A DNA stretch of 64,000 nucleotides from Rossellomorea sp. y25. GTDB lineage: Bacteria > Bacillota > Bacilli > Bacillales > Bacillaceae_B. Under the pieces are notes generated by a model, which was not told where the DNA came from, did not search any database, and saw only the letters and a program-made list of their open reading frames with translations. The stretch lies in the NCBI RefSeq assembly GCF_038049935.1, contig NZ_CP145886.1, positions 2,860,501-2,924,500 of the forward strand, written 5' to 3'. Position numbers and translations under genes: made by a program. Each line of letters starts with the position of its first letter. Position 1 is the stretch's first letter. Positions 45,108-55,266 of the stretch are shown one piece after another.

Positions 45108-45609
45108 ATTTTATCGCACCATGTTCTTTTCCCAGCTGATGGAAGCTTTTGTTCGTTTTGACGACCAGCACTTTTGTTCCGACCGGCACCTGATCAAACA
45201 GATACTCAACATGTTTATTATGCATCCGAATACACCCATTTGATATATATTTCCCAATGCTTGAAGGTTGATTCGTACCATGGATTCCATAGATCCTTCC
45301 GTCTGTTCCCTTGGCGTCAAAGCCGATCCATCTCGATCCCAATGGATTCCTTGGATCTCCCCCAGGAATATTCTTCTTACGGTAATAAGGGTTCTTGGCT
45401 TTGACTGTTACATTAAATAGTCCTTCCGGGGTGAGGGTCGTCGTTTTCCCTGTTGCTACCGGAAATGTGCGCTGGATCTTTCCATCGTCGATATAGGCTA
45501 ATTGATTGCTTTCCTTGTTCACGATAATAAACGGATCTCCGGGCAGTGGATTCCTGCCCAGTGGCCATATCGGAGAAGCGAACAAGATAATGGCAAGAAG
45601 TATACGCAT
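45106..45609 (-). CDS. yqjB: L,D-transpeptidase (YqjB-like)
   Basis: A 167-residue exported YkuD-fold enzyme: hydrophobic N-terminus MRILLAIILFASPIWPLG, substrate strand FIIVNKESNQLAYI, and the catalytic HGTN and SNGCIRMHN, giving the His and Cys nucleophile. It would form 3-3 cross-links or modify peptidoglycan. No LysM domain is present. It lies in the yqjA-yqjB pair as in B. subtilis. Confidence 0.9.
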   Translation of the reverse strand: MRILLAIILFASPIWPLGRNPLPGDPFIIVNKESNQLAYIDDGKIQRTFPVATGKTTTLTPEGLFNVTVKAKNPYYRKKNIPGGDPRNPLGSRWIGFDAKGTDGRIYGIHGTNQPSSIGKYISNGCIRMHNKHVEYLFDQVPVGTKVLVVKTNKSFHQLGKEHGAIK

Positions 45610-45629
45610 CCTATCACCTTTTTCGTGTT

Positions 45630-46616
45630 TTAGGTGTAGTGTACTTCTCTTTGATCACTTTCATCCTTCTTTATTCCTTTAAACGAGCTTTTCAGTAGAA
45701 GATACTGTTCCATCTCCTGGACGAACTGATAAAGGGCTGCACGGGTTTCGAACTCTTCCCTCGTCTTCGGTAAATCCATTTGCTCGAACTCCACTTTCAT
45801 ATCGTACAATTTTTTCAGATAAAACAGGGCCGTGTTTCCCGGGTGTATGTGATCGCTAAGCTCATCCAGGAATTCTGCAATCCGATGTCCCTGCTCCACC
45901 GTTAATGAGATCGATGTCGCAATCGGTAAGATACGTTGTAGGATTTCGAACTGTTTTTCCCTCATTTTAAAATACAAATAATATAAGTTCTCATGACGTA
46001 AAAAGTGATTTTCAACATCTTTGAATGCTATTGTCTTCGCTTCTTTAAGTAATTGTTCTGTTTCAGTGATTTCTTTACCATCCCATTGGCTGTCATTTGT
46101 TCGCAGGTAGTTGATCATTTCACAAAAGATTTTATAGAAATTGGCTTCAATCTTTTCTTGATATTCGATCATCTTTTTATCTACACTCGGCATATAAAGG
46201 TTCATGATAAGAGCAATCCCGATCCCGATCACAATGATGCCTAATTCATTCTCGAAAAGCCCGGGGGTCACCTTACCTGCTGAATAAATATGTAAAATGA
46301 TAACGGAACTGGTGACAATCCCTTCTTTGATATTCAGGGCTACCGTGATTGGAATGAACACAAGTAATAACAAGCCGATTACGGCAGGGTGATAGGCAAT
46401 GAATTCAAAGAACGCAGCCGAAATCACCATGGCGATCACACAGGCCAGGAAACGGCTCCATGACGCATTCACCGATTTCTTCTTCGTGTTCTGAATGCAA
46501 AGAATCGTCAAAATGCCAGCAGATACAAAGTTATCCAGCTGGAACCACTGTGCAATGCTGATTGCAACTGCAGTGCCGATCCCAGTTTTAAGTGTTCGAT
46601 ACCCGATTCGAAACAT
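45630..46616 (-). CDS. yqjA: Aromatic acid exporter-family membrane protein YqjA
   Basis: A 328-residue FUSC-like (DUF939) protein with about six N-terminal transmembrane segments (first near TLKTGIGTAVAISIAQWF) and a long cytoplasmic helical C-terminal half (YQEKIEANFYKIFCEMI onward). It matches B. subtilis YqjA; transport substrate not established. It ends 20 bases before yqjB and is probably co-transcribed. Confidence 0.85.
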   Translation of the reverse strand: MFRIGYRTLKTGIGTAVAISIAQWFQLDNFVSAGILTILCIQNTKKKSVNASWSRFLACVIAMVISAAFFEFIAYHPAVIGLLLLVFIPITVALNIKEGIVTSSVIILHIYSAGKVTPGLFENELGIIVIGIGIALIMNLYMPSVDKKMIEYQEKIEANFYKIFCEMINYLRTNDSQWDGKEITETEQLLKEAKTIAFKDVENHFLRHENLYYLYFKMREKQFEILQRILPIATSISLTVEQGHRIAEFLDELSDHIHPGNTALFYLKKLYDMKVEFEQMDLPKTREEFETRAALYQFVQEMEQYLLLKSSFKGIKKDESDQREVHYT

Positions 46617-46685
46617 TCATATTTCTCCTAACTCTTTCTTTATTAGCTTCTTTAGAATACCATAATTCCCCTTGAACATAAAAAA

Positions 46686-46718
46686 GGAGGATTAACGAAA
46701 CTGTTCGCTAATCCTTCC
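46686..46718 (-). terminator. Terminator of the art operon
   Basis: GGAGGATTAACGAA pairs with TTCGCTAATCCTTCC with minor mismatches; six U residues follow on the minus strand. Confidence 0.8.
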
Positions 46719-46723
46719 ATCGT

Positions 46724-47446
46724 TTACAGTATTTTCTCTAAGAATTCTTTTCCCCGGTCGCTTTGCGGGTTCGAGAAAAACGGAAGAGGCTCTCCTTCTT
46801 CCACGATCTTTCCATCATCCATGAATAAGACTCTGTCTGCCACCTCTCTGGCAAAGCCCATTTCATGGGTTACAATGATCATTGTCATCCCTGAATGAGC
46901 AAGTGACTTCATGACTTCCAGCACCTCTTTGACCATTTCAGGATCCAGTGCAGATGTCGGTTCGTCAAACAACATCACTTTCGGTTCCATGGCAAGTGCC
47001 CTTGCAATGGCTACACGCTGCTTTTGGCCACCTGATAAACGGTTAGGGTACTCATCACTTTTTTCTTTCAAACCGACTTTTGTTAGAAGGTCCGTCCCTA
47101 ATTTTTTAGCTTCTGTTTTGTTTAGGCCCTTCACTTTCACTGGAGCGTAGATCACGTTTTCCAACGCTGTCATATGAGGAAAGAGATGAAAATGTTGAAA
47201 TACCATGCCTATATCTTGTCTCACTTTGCTTATATTTTTGCCTTTCACAACAGCTTCTTCAAAGTATATCGATCCTGAAGTTGGTTCCTCTAAATAATTC
47301 AGGCAGCGGAGCAGAGTGGACTTCCCAGAACCGGAAGGACCGATCAATGCTACAACCTCCCCTTTTTCTACGGAGAAATCGATCCCTTTTAATACTTGAA
47401 GCTTACCAAACGACTTTGTAATCTTTTCTGCTTTAATCATTTCCAC
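46724..47446 (-). CDS. artM: Arginine ABC transporter ATP-binding protein
   Basis: The 240-residue ATPase of a polar amino acid importer: Walker [11 protein letters not shown]-loop [13 protein letters not shown], signature LSGGQKQR, Walker [13 protein letters not shown], and the switch histidine in VTHEMGFA. Overlaps artQ by 14 bases. In B. subtilis the same set (yqiXYZ/artPQM) is a high-affinity arginine system. Confidence 0.93.
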   Translation of the reverse strand: MEMIKAEKITKSFGKLQVLKGIDFSVEKGEVVALIGPSGSGKSTLLRCLNYLEEPTSGSIYFEEAVVKGKNISKVRQDIGMVFQHFHLFPHMTALENVIYAPVKVKGLNKTEAKKLGTDLLTKVGLKEKSDEYPNRLSGGQKQRVAIARALAMEPKVMLFDEPTSALDPEMVKEVLEVMKSLAHSGMTMIIVTHEMGFAREVADRVLFMDDGKIVEEGEPLPFFSNPQSDRGKEFLEKIL

Positions 47447-48092
47447 GTAGTCTCCCTTCCAGCGCTTTTCCCAATAAGGTTAGAACCATGACAAGCACAT
47501 AATAGATCAGTCCGGCAAATAATAGTGGTTCGAAAAAGGAATACAAATCACTACCTACCATATACGAACGTCTCATCACATCGGCGGCCCCGATAACAGT
47601 GACGATGGCAGATTCCTTCGTAAGGGTGATGAATTCGTTCATTAAGGCAGGCAATATGTTTTTAATGGCCTGAGGCAGGATCACATCTTTCATCATCAAA
47701 CGATATGGAACCCCAAGGACCATGGCCGCTTCCTTTTGCCCTTTATCCACTGCATTGATCCCCGCACGGATGATCTCGGAAATATAGGCAGCTGAATTAA
47801 GGGAAAAAGAAAGGATCGCTGCTGTATACGGTTCGATCTGAGTTCCAAAAAGCTGAGGCGAGCCATAAAAGATGATCATCAATTGCAGAACTAAAGGAGT
47901 CCCCCGAAAAACCGATGTATAAATATCTGCAAGTAATGTTAAAGGTTTGATGGAACTTATTTTACAAAGAGCAAGCAGAATACCGAATAGGAATCCAAGT
48001 ATTCCTGCTAACCCGACAATTTTAAGAGTGACCTTCAATCCTTCCAAAATAAAAGGAATCGAAGGGATCAGTTGTTGAAAATCAAGTGGCAT
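47433..48092 (-). CDS. artQ: Arginine ABC transporter permease
   Basis: A 219-residue HisMQ-type permease with about five transmembrane helices. The EAA loop is [25 protein letters not shown] in part, contacting ArtM. GGAGG precedes the ATG at 48092. It lies between artP and artM; a hairpin separates it from artP. Confidence 0.93.
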   Translation of the reverse strand: MPLDFQQLIPSIPFILEGLKVTLKIVGLAGILGFLFGILLALCKISSIKPLTLLADIYTSVFRGTPLVLQLMIIFYGSPQLFGTQIEPYTAAILSFSLNSAAYISEIIRAGINAVDKGQKEAAMVLGVPYRLMMKDVILPQAIKNILPALMNEFITLTKESAIVTVIGAADVMRRSYMVGSDLYSFFEPLLFAGLIYYVLVMVLTLLGKALEGRLRGND

Positions 48093-48123
48093 TGTATTCT
48101 CCTCCAATCGTGCTGTTAAATAG

Positions 48124-48154
48124 GAAGGGCTAACCGATGATGGGTTAGCCCTTC
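48124..48154 (-). terminator. Intercistronic hairpin artP-artQ
   Basis: GAAGGGCTAACC (48124-48135) pairs perfectly with GGTTAGCCCTTC (48143-48154). There is only a weak U-run, so it probably gives partial termination or 3' protection of artP mRNA, raising binding-protein yield over permease. Confidence 0.7.
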
Positions 48155-48161
48155 TATCAAT

Positions 48162-48944
48162 CTACTGTTCTCCGTTAAACCACTTTTCAGCCAGTTTATC
48201 CAATTCTCCATTTTCCTCGAGCTTTTTCAATGCATCGTTGAATTCGCTTGTAAGCTCACTATCCTTTGGAAGTGCAACGGCAGAACCGGCTTCTTCTTCG
48301 TTCACGTCCATTGTATTTCCTTGAAGTTCTTTATTTTTATCCAAATACCCATTTGCTACGGTATTTTCGATGATAATGGCATCAAAACGTCCATTTTGCA
48401 GATCCTGTATCAGCTCAGGAATACGGTCACGGGTCTCTACTTTTAATGGGATGGATGTGGAAAGTTCTTCTGCAGCTTCCTGTTGGATGGAACCTAACTG
48501 AACGCCAACCGTTTTCCCATCAAGATCCTTTTCGCTTTCAATTCCGCTTTCTTTAGTTGAGATGATCATATCCTTGGCAGTGTAATAAACATCACTGAAG
48601 TCAACATTCTTTTGTCGTTCTGGGGTAGGGGTCATAGCTGAAAGCACAAAGTCCACCTGGCCGGTTTTAAGTGCTGAAATTAAACCGCTGAACTCCATAT
48701 CTTTGATCTCGATTTCATACCCAAGTTCATCTGCCAGCATCTGAGCCAAGTCAATGTCGTACCCGATAAATTCATCACTGTTTGCCGTATCGACGTATTC
48801 AAATGGTTTATAGTCCGCAGAGGTACCCATGATCAGTTTTTTTGATTCTCCTGAAGCGGTTCCTGCATTCTCTTCTCCTGCACCACACGCTGCAAGAGTA
48901 GTAGAAACGATTAATACTAATATTAGAGATAATATCTTTTTCAA
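48162..48944 (-). CDS. artP: Arginine-binding lipoprotein
   Basis: The 260-residue solute-binding protein of the ABC system. Signal peptide MKKILSLILVLIVSTT is followed by the lipobox LAAC. The SBP family-3 signature appears in GYDIDLAQMLADELGYEIE. After lipidation it sits on the outer membrane face. It is first in the operon, in line with higher expression than artQM. Confidence 0.93.
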   Translation of the reverse strand: MKKILSLILVLIVSTTLAACGAGEENAGTASGESKKLIMGTSADYKPFEYVDTANSDEFIGYDIDLAQMLADELGYEIEIKDMEFSGLISALKTGQVDFVLSAMTPTPERQKNVDFSDVYYTAKDMIISTKESGIESEKDLDGKTVGVQLGSIQQEAAEELSTSIPLKVETRDRIPELIQDLQNGRFDAIIIENTVANGYLDKNKELQGNTMDVNEEEAGSAVALPKDSELTSEFNDALKKLEENGELDKLAEKWFNGEQ

Positions 48945-48961
48945 TGTAATTCCTCCTTGAT

Positions 48962-48992
48962 TATAATGTATAAATATAATATATAATGTATA
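48962..48992 (-). promoter_or_regulatory. Direct repeat in the artP upstream region
   Basis: TATAATGTATA occurs at 48962-48972 and again at 48982-48992, 20 bases apart, only 18 bases before the artP start. It may be an operator or part of overlapping -10 regions; no regulator is claimed. Confidence 0.4.
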
Positions 48993-49330
48993 TTAATTAC
49001 TATATTCGTATTGTAGCAGAGATAAATTTTTATGCAATAGTTTTTATAATTATAGAAAAATGTTTATATTTTCTGAAAATTAATGTGCTTTTTATTAGAT
49101 TTTTATAAGTTAGAGTAAATAGAGAAGGATAAATATTATTCAAATAATATGCATTGATAGTGGAATTGAGCGTCTCGAAACTTCTGGCTGTCACAATTGA
49201 GGGAAGTTTCACTAATAATTGAGAGGAATTGAGTATGGATCCTGTAAAAAAGGATCATTTTAATGGAGACTTTGGGTATGGATAAAGGTTCTTGGCAATT
49301 TAAGGGCCATATTCCCCTTCATAATCCTTT

Positions 49331-49420
49331 ATTGCGTCATTTCGGGAGGGAATTGCGTCATTATTTAATTTATTGCGTCGTTTTTCCATTATTTGCGTCA
49401 TTTTAATAAGGAATTGCGTT
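49331..49420 (+). repeat. Phased ATTGCGTC array 3
   Basis: GCGTC at 49334, 49355, 49375 and 49395, with GCGTT at 49416: spacing 21, 20, 20 and 21 bases. It lies in the 585-base gap between artP and brxB. The rest of 48945-49529 holds the direct repeat above, the brxB terminator and AT-rich sequence without a credible gene. Confidence 0.85.
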
Positions 49421-49473
49421 TTTTAGTAAACAAAGGAATATGTCAACTCCCCACTTCCAACCAACATAAAAAA

Positions 49474-49514
49474 CCCGTCAAGCTTCTCACTCTACCTGTG
49501 AGAAACCTGACGGG
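49474..49514 (-). terminator. brxB terminator
   Basis: CCCGTCAAGCTTCTCAC (49474-49490) pairs with GTGAGAAACCTGACGGG (49498-49514), with one mismatch, then U residues on the minus strand. Confidence 0.85.
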
Positions 49515-49529
49515 CTATTTTCATCTTAC

Positions 49530-49967
49530 TTACACTTCTTCACAATACTGATCGAAGTACGATTGAATTTTGTTCACAACCGACATTGGGTCGTGACCTT
49601 CAATTTCATGTCTTTCTACCATCGTCAATAATTTTCCGTCTTTTAATAGAGCAAATGACGGTGAGGATGGCGGGTAACCTGTAAAGTAGCTGCGCGCTTT
49701 CGCTGTAGCTTCTTTATCCTGGCCAGCGAAAACCGTCACTAATTGATCCGGTCGTTTATCGTAGTGAATGGAATGAGCTGCTGCTGGGCGAGCGATTCCT
49801 CCTGCACAACCACAAACAGAGTTGATCATAACAAGTGTAGTACCTTCTTTAGCGAAAGCTTGATCTACTTCTTCTTCACTAGTTAATTGAGTATAACCGG
49901 CTTGTTCGATTTCTTGACGAGCCTGACGAACAACGTCGTTCATAAATAAGTTGAAATCTATATCCAT
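49530..49967 (-). CDS. brxB: Bacilliredoxin BrxB (YqiW)
   Basis: A 145-residue thioredoxin-like protein that removes bacillithiol from mixed disulfides. The active site is Cys-Gly-Cys at residues 52-54 in [16 protein letters not shown]. Length and sequence match the YphP/YqiW family. It lies between the art operon and meaB as a single gene with its own terminator. Confidence 0.94.
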   Translation of the reverse strand: MDIDFNLFMNDVVRQARQEIEQAGYTQLTSEEEVDQAFAKEGTTLVMINSVCGCAGGIARPAAAHSIHYDKRPDQLVTVFAGQDKEATAKARSYFTGYPPSSPSFALLKDGKLLTMVERHEIEGHDPMSVVNKIQSYFDQYCEEV

Positions 49968-50084
49968 ACTTGAACTCTCCTTTTAATCGCTGACTTAATC
50001 ATTCTCCATAAAAACAGGAAATTTGATGTACCACTATCATAACAATTTCAAACCATATCTTTCAATTAAAATTAACTAAACCAT

Positions 50085-51122
50085 TCAATGAATTGCTCCT
50101 TTGTACAACTTTAGCAATTCTTCTACTGCCTGAGAAGTCGTAAAATCTCCTTCTTTCACTCGATTTTCCATATGAGGAAGGGAAGACTTTATGTTTTGGT
50201 GAAAAAAGAAGTCTGAGAGAACCCTTTCTTTCAACATCGTATGAAACCATTCCTGCTTTTGGAGAAGTCGTCTTTCTTCAAAGACGCCCTGTTCTTTTGT
50301 TTGCTTCTGGAACTGTTGAATCACATCCCACATTTCTTGTAATCCATCATTCTTTAAAGCTGAACAGGTATAAGCCTTTGAACTCCAGCCTTTTGTTGCT
50401 GGAGTGAGAAAGTGCAGGATTTGGTTCAGCTCTCTTTTGGTTTTCTCGGCGAGAAGCTTATTCTCTCCGTCGGCCTTATTGACAAGCAGAGCATCGGCAA
50501 GCTCCATGATTCCTTTTTTCATGCCTTGTAGCTCGTCCCCGGCGCCAGTGATGACAAGCAGGAGGAAGAAATCCACCATTTGTCTCACCATTACTTCACT
50601 TTGGCCAACCCCAACGGTTTCGATAATGATCAGGTCATATCCAGCCGCTTCGCATAAGAGGAGGGTTTCATTTGTCTTTCGATGAACCCCTCCCAGTGTA
50701 CCGGCAGTGGGGGATGGCCTGACAAAGGCACGGCGATTTTTCGATAATTGTTCCATCCTTGTTTTATCCCCTAAAATACTCCCCCCGGAAATGGAGGAGC
50801 TTGGATCAATCGCAAGGACGGCAACCCGGAGTCCAGATTCGCATAACATTTCCCCGAAAGCTTCTATAAATGTACTTTTCCCCGCACCCGGTACACCAGT
50901 GATGCCGATCCGAAAGCTTTTTCCTGTATAAGGAAGGAGCTCTTGCAACAGTTCCTGTCCCTTGGCATAATGCTGCTCTGCATTGCTTTCAATCAGCGTG
51001 ATGGCCTTCGCCAAGGAGCTACGGTCGCCATTCAAGACCCCGTCCTTTAATTCGGTAATCGATACAGATCCCTTTTTTTTCTTCACAAACCGCTTCTTTC
51101 GCCCTGAATCATGCTCTGCCAT
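50085..51122 (-). CDS. meaB: Methylmalonyl-CoA mutase-associated GTPase MeaB
   Basis: A G3E-type P-loop GTPase of 345 residues that gates adenosylcobalamin delivery and protects the mutase. Walker A GITGVPGAGKSTF (about 73-85), IETVGVGQSEVMV as switch/Walker B region, VNKADGENKL as NKxD. Its ATG overlaps the mutB stop codon as TAATG, so synthesis is coupled to the mutase. Confidence 0.94.
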   Translation of the reverse strand: MAEHDSGRKKRFVKKKKGSVSITELKDGVLNGDRSSLAKAITLIESNAEQHYAKGQELLQELLPYTGKSFRIGITGVPGAGKSTFIEAFGEMLCESGLRVAVLAIDPSSSISGGSILGDKTRMEQLSKNRRAFVRPSPTAGTLGGVHRKTNETLLLCEAAGYDLIIIETVGVGQSEVMVRQMVDFFLLLVITGAGDELQGMKKGIMELADALLVNKADGENKLLAEKTKRELNQILHFLTPATKGWSSKAYTCSALKNDGLQEMWDVIQQFQKQTKEQGVFEERRLLQKQEWFHTMLKERVLSDFFFHQNIKSSLPHMENRVKEGDFTTSQAVEELLKLYKGAIH

Positions 51123-53272
51123 TATTCAGCCACTTCCTCATAACCCAGCACTTCATAAATTTCTTTGATGACTTTTTGTGCAGCAACGGGTATGATCGTC
51201 CCTGGTCCAAAAACGGCAGAGGCTCCGTTATTCAATAGGAAGTCATAATCCTTAGCCGGAATCACTCCACCAATGACAACGAGAATGTCTTCTCTGCCTA
51301 ATTTCTTTAGTTCCGCTACCAATTGAGGCAGGAGTGTTTTATGTCCTGCGGCTAATGAACTTACACCGATGACATGAACGTCATTTTCGACTGCTTGCAG
51401 GGCCGTTTCTTCCGGCGTCTGGAACAATGGTCCGATATCCACATCAAAGCCAAGGTCTGCGAACGCCGTGCTAATCACCTTAGCACCTCTGTCATGACCG
51501 TCCTGTCCCATCTTCGCAATAAGGATACGGGGTCTTCTTCCTTCGTTTTCCAAAAACTCTTCTGTCATCTCTTTTACTACATTGATTTCTTGTTCATTTG
51601 AAAAATTCGAGCTGTACACCCCGCTTATACTTCTAATCGTCGCTTTATGTCGTCCTGAAACTTTTTCTATCGCATCGGATATTTCTCCTAATGTGGCACG
51701 TGCCCTCGCTGCTTCAACCGCTTTCTCAAGGAGATTCCCTTCCCCTGTTTCTGCTGCATGGGTTAATGCTTGAAGGGCTTCGATCACTCTCTCTTGATTT
51801 CTTTCTTCTTTAAGCTTTCGGATTCGTTCTACTTGTTTTTGTCTTACAACCGTATTATCGATATCCAATGTTTCAATCGGGTCTTCCTTGTCGAGGCGAT
51901 ATTTATTTACGCCTATAATCGCTTCGTCTCCTGAATCAATCATCGCCTGCCTTCTGGCAGCCGCTTCCTCGATCCGCATTTTCGGCAATCCGGTTTCAAT
52001 CGCCTTCGTCATGCCGCCAAGCTCTTCAATTTCTTCAATGTGCTCCCATGCCTTTTCCATCAGCTGATCGGTTAAGGATTCAACATAATGGGATCCTGCC
52101 CATGGATCAATCACCTTCGTAATACCGGTTTCCTCTTGAAGATACAGCTGTGTATTACGGGCGATCCGCGCTGAAAAGTCTGTCGGCAGGGCAATCGCTT
52201 CGTCCAGTGCATTGGTATGAAGGGATTGTGTGTGGCCCATGGCTGCTGCATGCGCCTCAAGTAACGTACGAATGACATTATTATAAGGATCCTGCTCCGT
52301 TAGACTCCACCCGGATGTTTGGGAGTGAGTCCTTAACGCCATGGATTTAGGATTCTGAGGGTCGAATGTTTTCATCATTCTTGCCCAAATCCTTCTTGCC
52401 GCTCTCATTTTGGCTACTTCCATGAAATAATTCATGCCGATGGCCCAGAAGAATGATAATCTCGGTGCAAATGAGTCGATATCGATTCCTGCCTGCAAAC
52501 CAGTCCGAACATACTCAAGACCATCCGCCAATGTATAAGCTAACTCAATATCGGCAGGTGCTCCCGCTTCCTGCATGTGATATCCGGAAATACTGATGCT
52601 ATTAAACTTAGGCATATGTTTGGACGTATACTCAAAGATATCGGCAATGATCTTCATGGATGTTTCAGGAGGATAAATATATGTGTTTCGAACCATATAC
52701 TCTTTCAAAATATCATTTTGAATCGTACCGGACAGCTTATCCTGTGAAACACCTTGTTCTTCTGCCGTCACGATATAAAACGCAAGGATGGGTAATACCG
52801 CTCCGTTCATTGTCATGGAAACAGACATTTGATCAAGAGGAATCCCATCAAACAAAATCTTCATATCCAGAATCGAATCAATGGCTACTCCCGCTTTCCC
52901 TACATCCCCCACTACCCGCGGATGATCGGAATCATAACCGCGATGAGTGGCTAAGTCAAAAGCGACAGACAGTCCTTTCTGCCCCATACTTAAATTTCTT
53001 CTATAGAACGCATTGCTTTCTTCTGCTGTTGAAAATCCTGCATACTGCCGTACCGTCCAAGGACGATTCACATACATGGTTGGGTACGGTCCCCTTGTAT
53101 ATGGAGCCAAACCTGGGAGGTCTTCTCCATGATTCTTAGAGTCCTGTTCTGAATAAAGAGACTTAATGACAATCTTCTCATTCGTTTCATATGTGTCGCC
53201 CGATAGAGGAATACCTTTCATTCTACCTTCGTTCGAATAGGGGTTGATTTGCTGCCAATCAGGCTTTGTCAT
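51122..53272 (-). CDS. mutB: Methylmalonyl-CoA mutase large subunit
   Basis: The 716-residue catalytic chain isomerises (R)-methylmalonyl-CoA to succinyl-CoA. An N-terminal TIM barrel ([27 protein letters not shown]) is followed by the C-terminal cobalamin domain with [13 protein letters not shown] (base-off/His-on DxHxxG), [13 protein letters not shown] and [14 protein letters not shown]. It overlaps mutA by 14 bases and meaB by one. Confidence 0.96.
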   Translation of the reverse strand: MTKPDWQQINPYSNEGRMKGIPLSGDTYETNEKIVIKSLYSEQDSKNHGEDLPGLAPYTRGPYPTMYVNRPWTVRQYAGFSTAEESNAFYRRNLSMGQKGLSVAFDLATHRGYDSDHPRVVGDVGKAGVAIDSILDMKILFDGIPLDQMSVSMTMNGAVLPILAFYIVTAEEQGVSQDKLSGTIQNDILKEYMVRNTYIYPPETSMKIIADIFEYTSKHMPKFNSISISGYHMQEAGAPADIELAYTLADGLEYVRTGLQAGIDIDSFAPRLSFFWAIGMNYFMEVAKMRAARRIWARMMKTFDPQNPKSMALRTHSQTSGWSLTEQDPYNNVIRTLLEAHAAAMGHTQSLHTNALDEAIALPTDFSARIARNTQLYLQEETGITKVIDPWAGSHYVESLTDQLMEKAWEHIEEIEELGGMTKAIETGLPKMRIEEAAARRQAMIDSGDEAIIGVNKYRLDKEDPIETLDIDNTVVRQKQVERIRKLKEERNQERVIEALQALTHAAETGEGNLLEKAVEAARARATLGEISDAIEKVSGRHKATIRSISGVYSSNFSNEQEINVVKEMTEEFLENEGRRPRILIAKMGQDGHDRGAKVISTAFADLGFDVDIGPLFQTPEETALQAVENDVHVIGVSSLAAGHKTLLPQLVAELKKLGREDILVVIGGVIPAKDYDFLLNNGASAVFGPGTIIPVAAQKVIKEIYEVLGYEEVAE

Positions 53273-55055
53273 TTTCTGTTCCCTCCTCCCAGATGGTTAA
53301 TAGCTCATCGACTTTTTCAAGTATATTTTGTTTGTTGTAAACGGAACCGTTTAAGCCGTTACCAAACCACTCACCTTTATGCTTATCTGGAATTTGCCCA
53401 GCTATGTCAATGACAATGGCAGGATCTATATGATGAATCGATTCTATCAGCATAGTGAGTTTGTCTTGATACTCTTCATCCTTCCCACAAACCACATAGT
53501 ACGGATAGCGGGTTTCCTCTACGAATTGAAGAACCTCTTCCTTAGAGAAGCACTCTTTACTCTGACTTGCATGAATGCCCCCAGCAGCTAGAAAGCCTTT
53601 CACAAAATCTGCACGGGGCTTATATGTTTTTAGATCGCCTAATCCAATAAGACCTGCAACTGGTTTTGTTTTCAAATTCTGGGCTCTTCCCCTTAATCTT
53701 TCAAAAGGAAGGGATAATCTGTCCGGCCCGGTTAAAGGAAGAGCGGGAAGTGTCTCATCCAGATTCGCATAGATATTCGTCCCGATCATCGAGTTTTTTC
53801 TTGTGGCTAAATCATGAATACGCGACTCTCTCACTCTATTTATTTTTTCATATATGGAACCATTTTTCAGACAGGCAAGAATTCCCCCGTCTCCTTCAAC
53901 GTCTTGAAATTCCTTCCATGATAGCTTCCCTATTTCTTCTGATAACCATTCCACATAATAAGAACCGCCTCCAGGGTCCACCACTTTATCCAAGTGAGCT
54001 TCTTCACCGAGGATCAGTTGAGTATTCCGGGCAATTCTTTCAGAAAATGCGTTCACTTCCCCACTCACTTCATTAAAGGGAGAAACGACAAGATAGTCTA
54101 CTCCTGCTAGAATCGCAGAAAATGCTTCTCCACCCCCGCGGAGCATATTGACATATGAATCGAGCGTGGATTTATTATATTGAGACGTTTCTGCACTGGT
54201 GCTGATGGATTGTGCAATGATATCATCTGATAGCCCATAAGAAGATAATACCTCTTGCCATAATTTCTTGAAGGCCCGGATTTTGGCTACTTCCATAAAG
54301 AAATGGCTTCCGACTGAAAAGTGAAAATGCATTTTCTCAGCAATTCTAGCGATGGACCAGCCTTTTTCCTGCAGTACTTCAATATAAGAGACCCCTTCAC
54401 TAAGGGCATAAGCCAATTCCTGTGTGGCACTCGCTCCTTTATTATGATACGATGCAGAATTGATAATAATCGACTTTACACCCGGAAGGTGCTTGTCTGC
54501 TTCTTCTACAACCTCTAACCAGTTCCCTATTTCAGGCCCATCTGTAAATGCACTCTCGGAAATAGGGTCGAATCCTATGACACCGATGATTTCCTTCAGT
54601 TCAGGTATATCCTTCATGCGCTGAATGGAGGATGCCGTATTCTTTTCAATGACAAATATAGGAGCATGGTACTCTGTTACTTCTTTGATAAAATGATCGA
54701 AGCCATCCGTTATGTCTAATTCTCCAACTGCAAATGAAAGACAGTTTTGCCCCCGGGATAATGCGTCCTTCATTGCTGATGCAAGTTCTTCCCATGATCC
54801 CCTTTTTATTGGTTGAGCAATAAACCACTTCGGAGTACGCTCCATTCTTCTTTTGACATCTGGGATATAGGCTCTCACCCTATCCCGTTCTGGTACATCT
54901 TTCGCTGTATATAACGGTTTAAGTTCAATATTTTCATAGGTTTTTGTATGTAAAGAACGAATCCCTTTCCCCTTTAACGCTTTTTCAGCTGCTTCCTGCC
55001 ATTCTGTAAGTGTTCGTCGACTGAATGATTGTTCTTTCATATCACTAAGCTTCAT
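53259..55055 (-). CDS. mutA: Methylmalonyl-CoA mutase small subunit
   Basis: The 598-residue non-catalytic chain of the heterodimer. It keeps the barrel ([33 protein letters not shown]) but its C-terminal cobalamin-like domain lacks the DxHxxG histidine motif, as usual for MutA. It begins the mutA-mutB-meaB operon, with a perfect cre box 27-40 bases before its ATG. Confidence 0.94.
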   Translation of the reverse strand: MKLSDMKEQSFSRRTLTEWQEAAEKALKGKGIRSLHTKTYENIELKPLYTAKDVPERDRVRAYIPDVKRRMERTPKWFIAQPIKRGSWEELASAMKDALSRGQNCLSFAVGELDITDGFDHFIKEVTEYHAPIFVIEKNTASSIQRMKDIPELKEIIGVIGFDPISESAFTDGPEIGNWLEVVEEADKHLPGVKSIIINSASYHNKGASATQELAYALSEGVSYIEVLQEKGWSIARIAEKMHFHFSVGSHFFMEVAKIRAFKKLWQEVLSSYGLSDDIIAQSISTSAETSQYNKSTLDSYVNMLRGGGEAFSAILAGVDYLVVSPFNEVSGEVNAFSERIARNTQLILGEEAHLDKVVDPGGGSYYVEWLSEEIGKLSWKEFQDVEGDGGILACLKNGSIYEKINRVRESRIHDLATRKNSMIGTNIYANLDETLPALPLTGPDRLSLPFERLRGRAQNLKTKPVAGLIGLGDLKTYKPRADFVKGFLAAGGIHASQSKECFSKEEVLQFVEETRYPYYVVCGKDEEYQDKLTMLIESIHHIDPAIVIDIAGQIPDKHKGEWFGNGLNGSVYNKQNILEKVDELLTIWEEGTENDKA

Positions 55056-55081
55056 AATACCCCTCTTTCAACCTGCATTTT

Positions 55082-55095
55082 TGTAATCGTTTACA
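55082..55095 (-). promoter_or_regulatory. CcpA cre box of the mut operon
   Basis: TGTAATCGTTTACA fits the cre consensus TGWAANCGNTNWCA at every position and is itself a near-perfect palindrome. Between promoter and mutA start, it should mediate catabolite repression. Confidence 0.75.
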
Positions 55096-55232
55096 TATTC
55101 ACTTGAAGAATTTCACTAAACTAGTAGGAGTGCGCATTGAAAATTCGAAATGTTTATACTAATACTATTTTAGTATATAAAAAAAATCGTATTTCTTCAA
55201 TGTATCTGGAAGATGTGTACAAAAAGAAAGAA

Positions 55233-55249
55233 AAGTCGACGTGGTCGAC
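55233..55249 (-). terminator. bpr terminator
   Basis: AGTCGAC and GTCGACT pair around GTG; on the minus strand a U-rich run follows. Confidence 0.75.
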
Positions 55250-55266
55250 TCTTCTCCCATTAAGCT

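Noticed and set aside
49030..49212. 60-codon minus-strand frame upstream of artP
   Set aside because: AT-rich, low-complexity composition with no ribosome binding site and no recognisable features.
53259..55055. mutA as a degenerate pseudogene because the cobalamin motif is missing
   Set aside because: The frame is intact and loss of DxHxxG is normal in the small, non-catalytic subunit.
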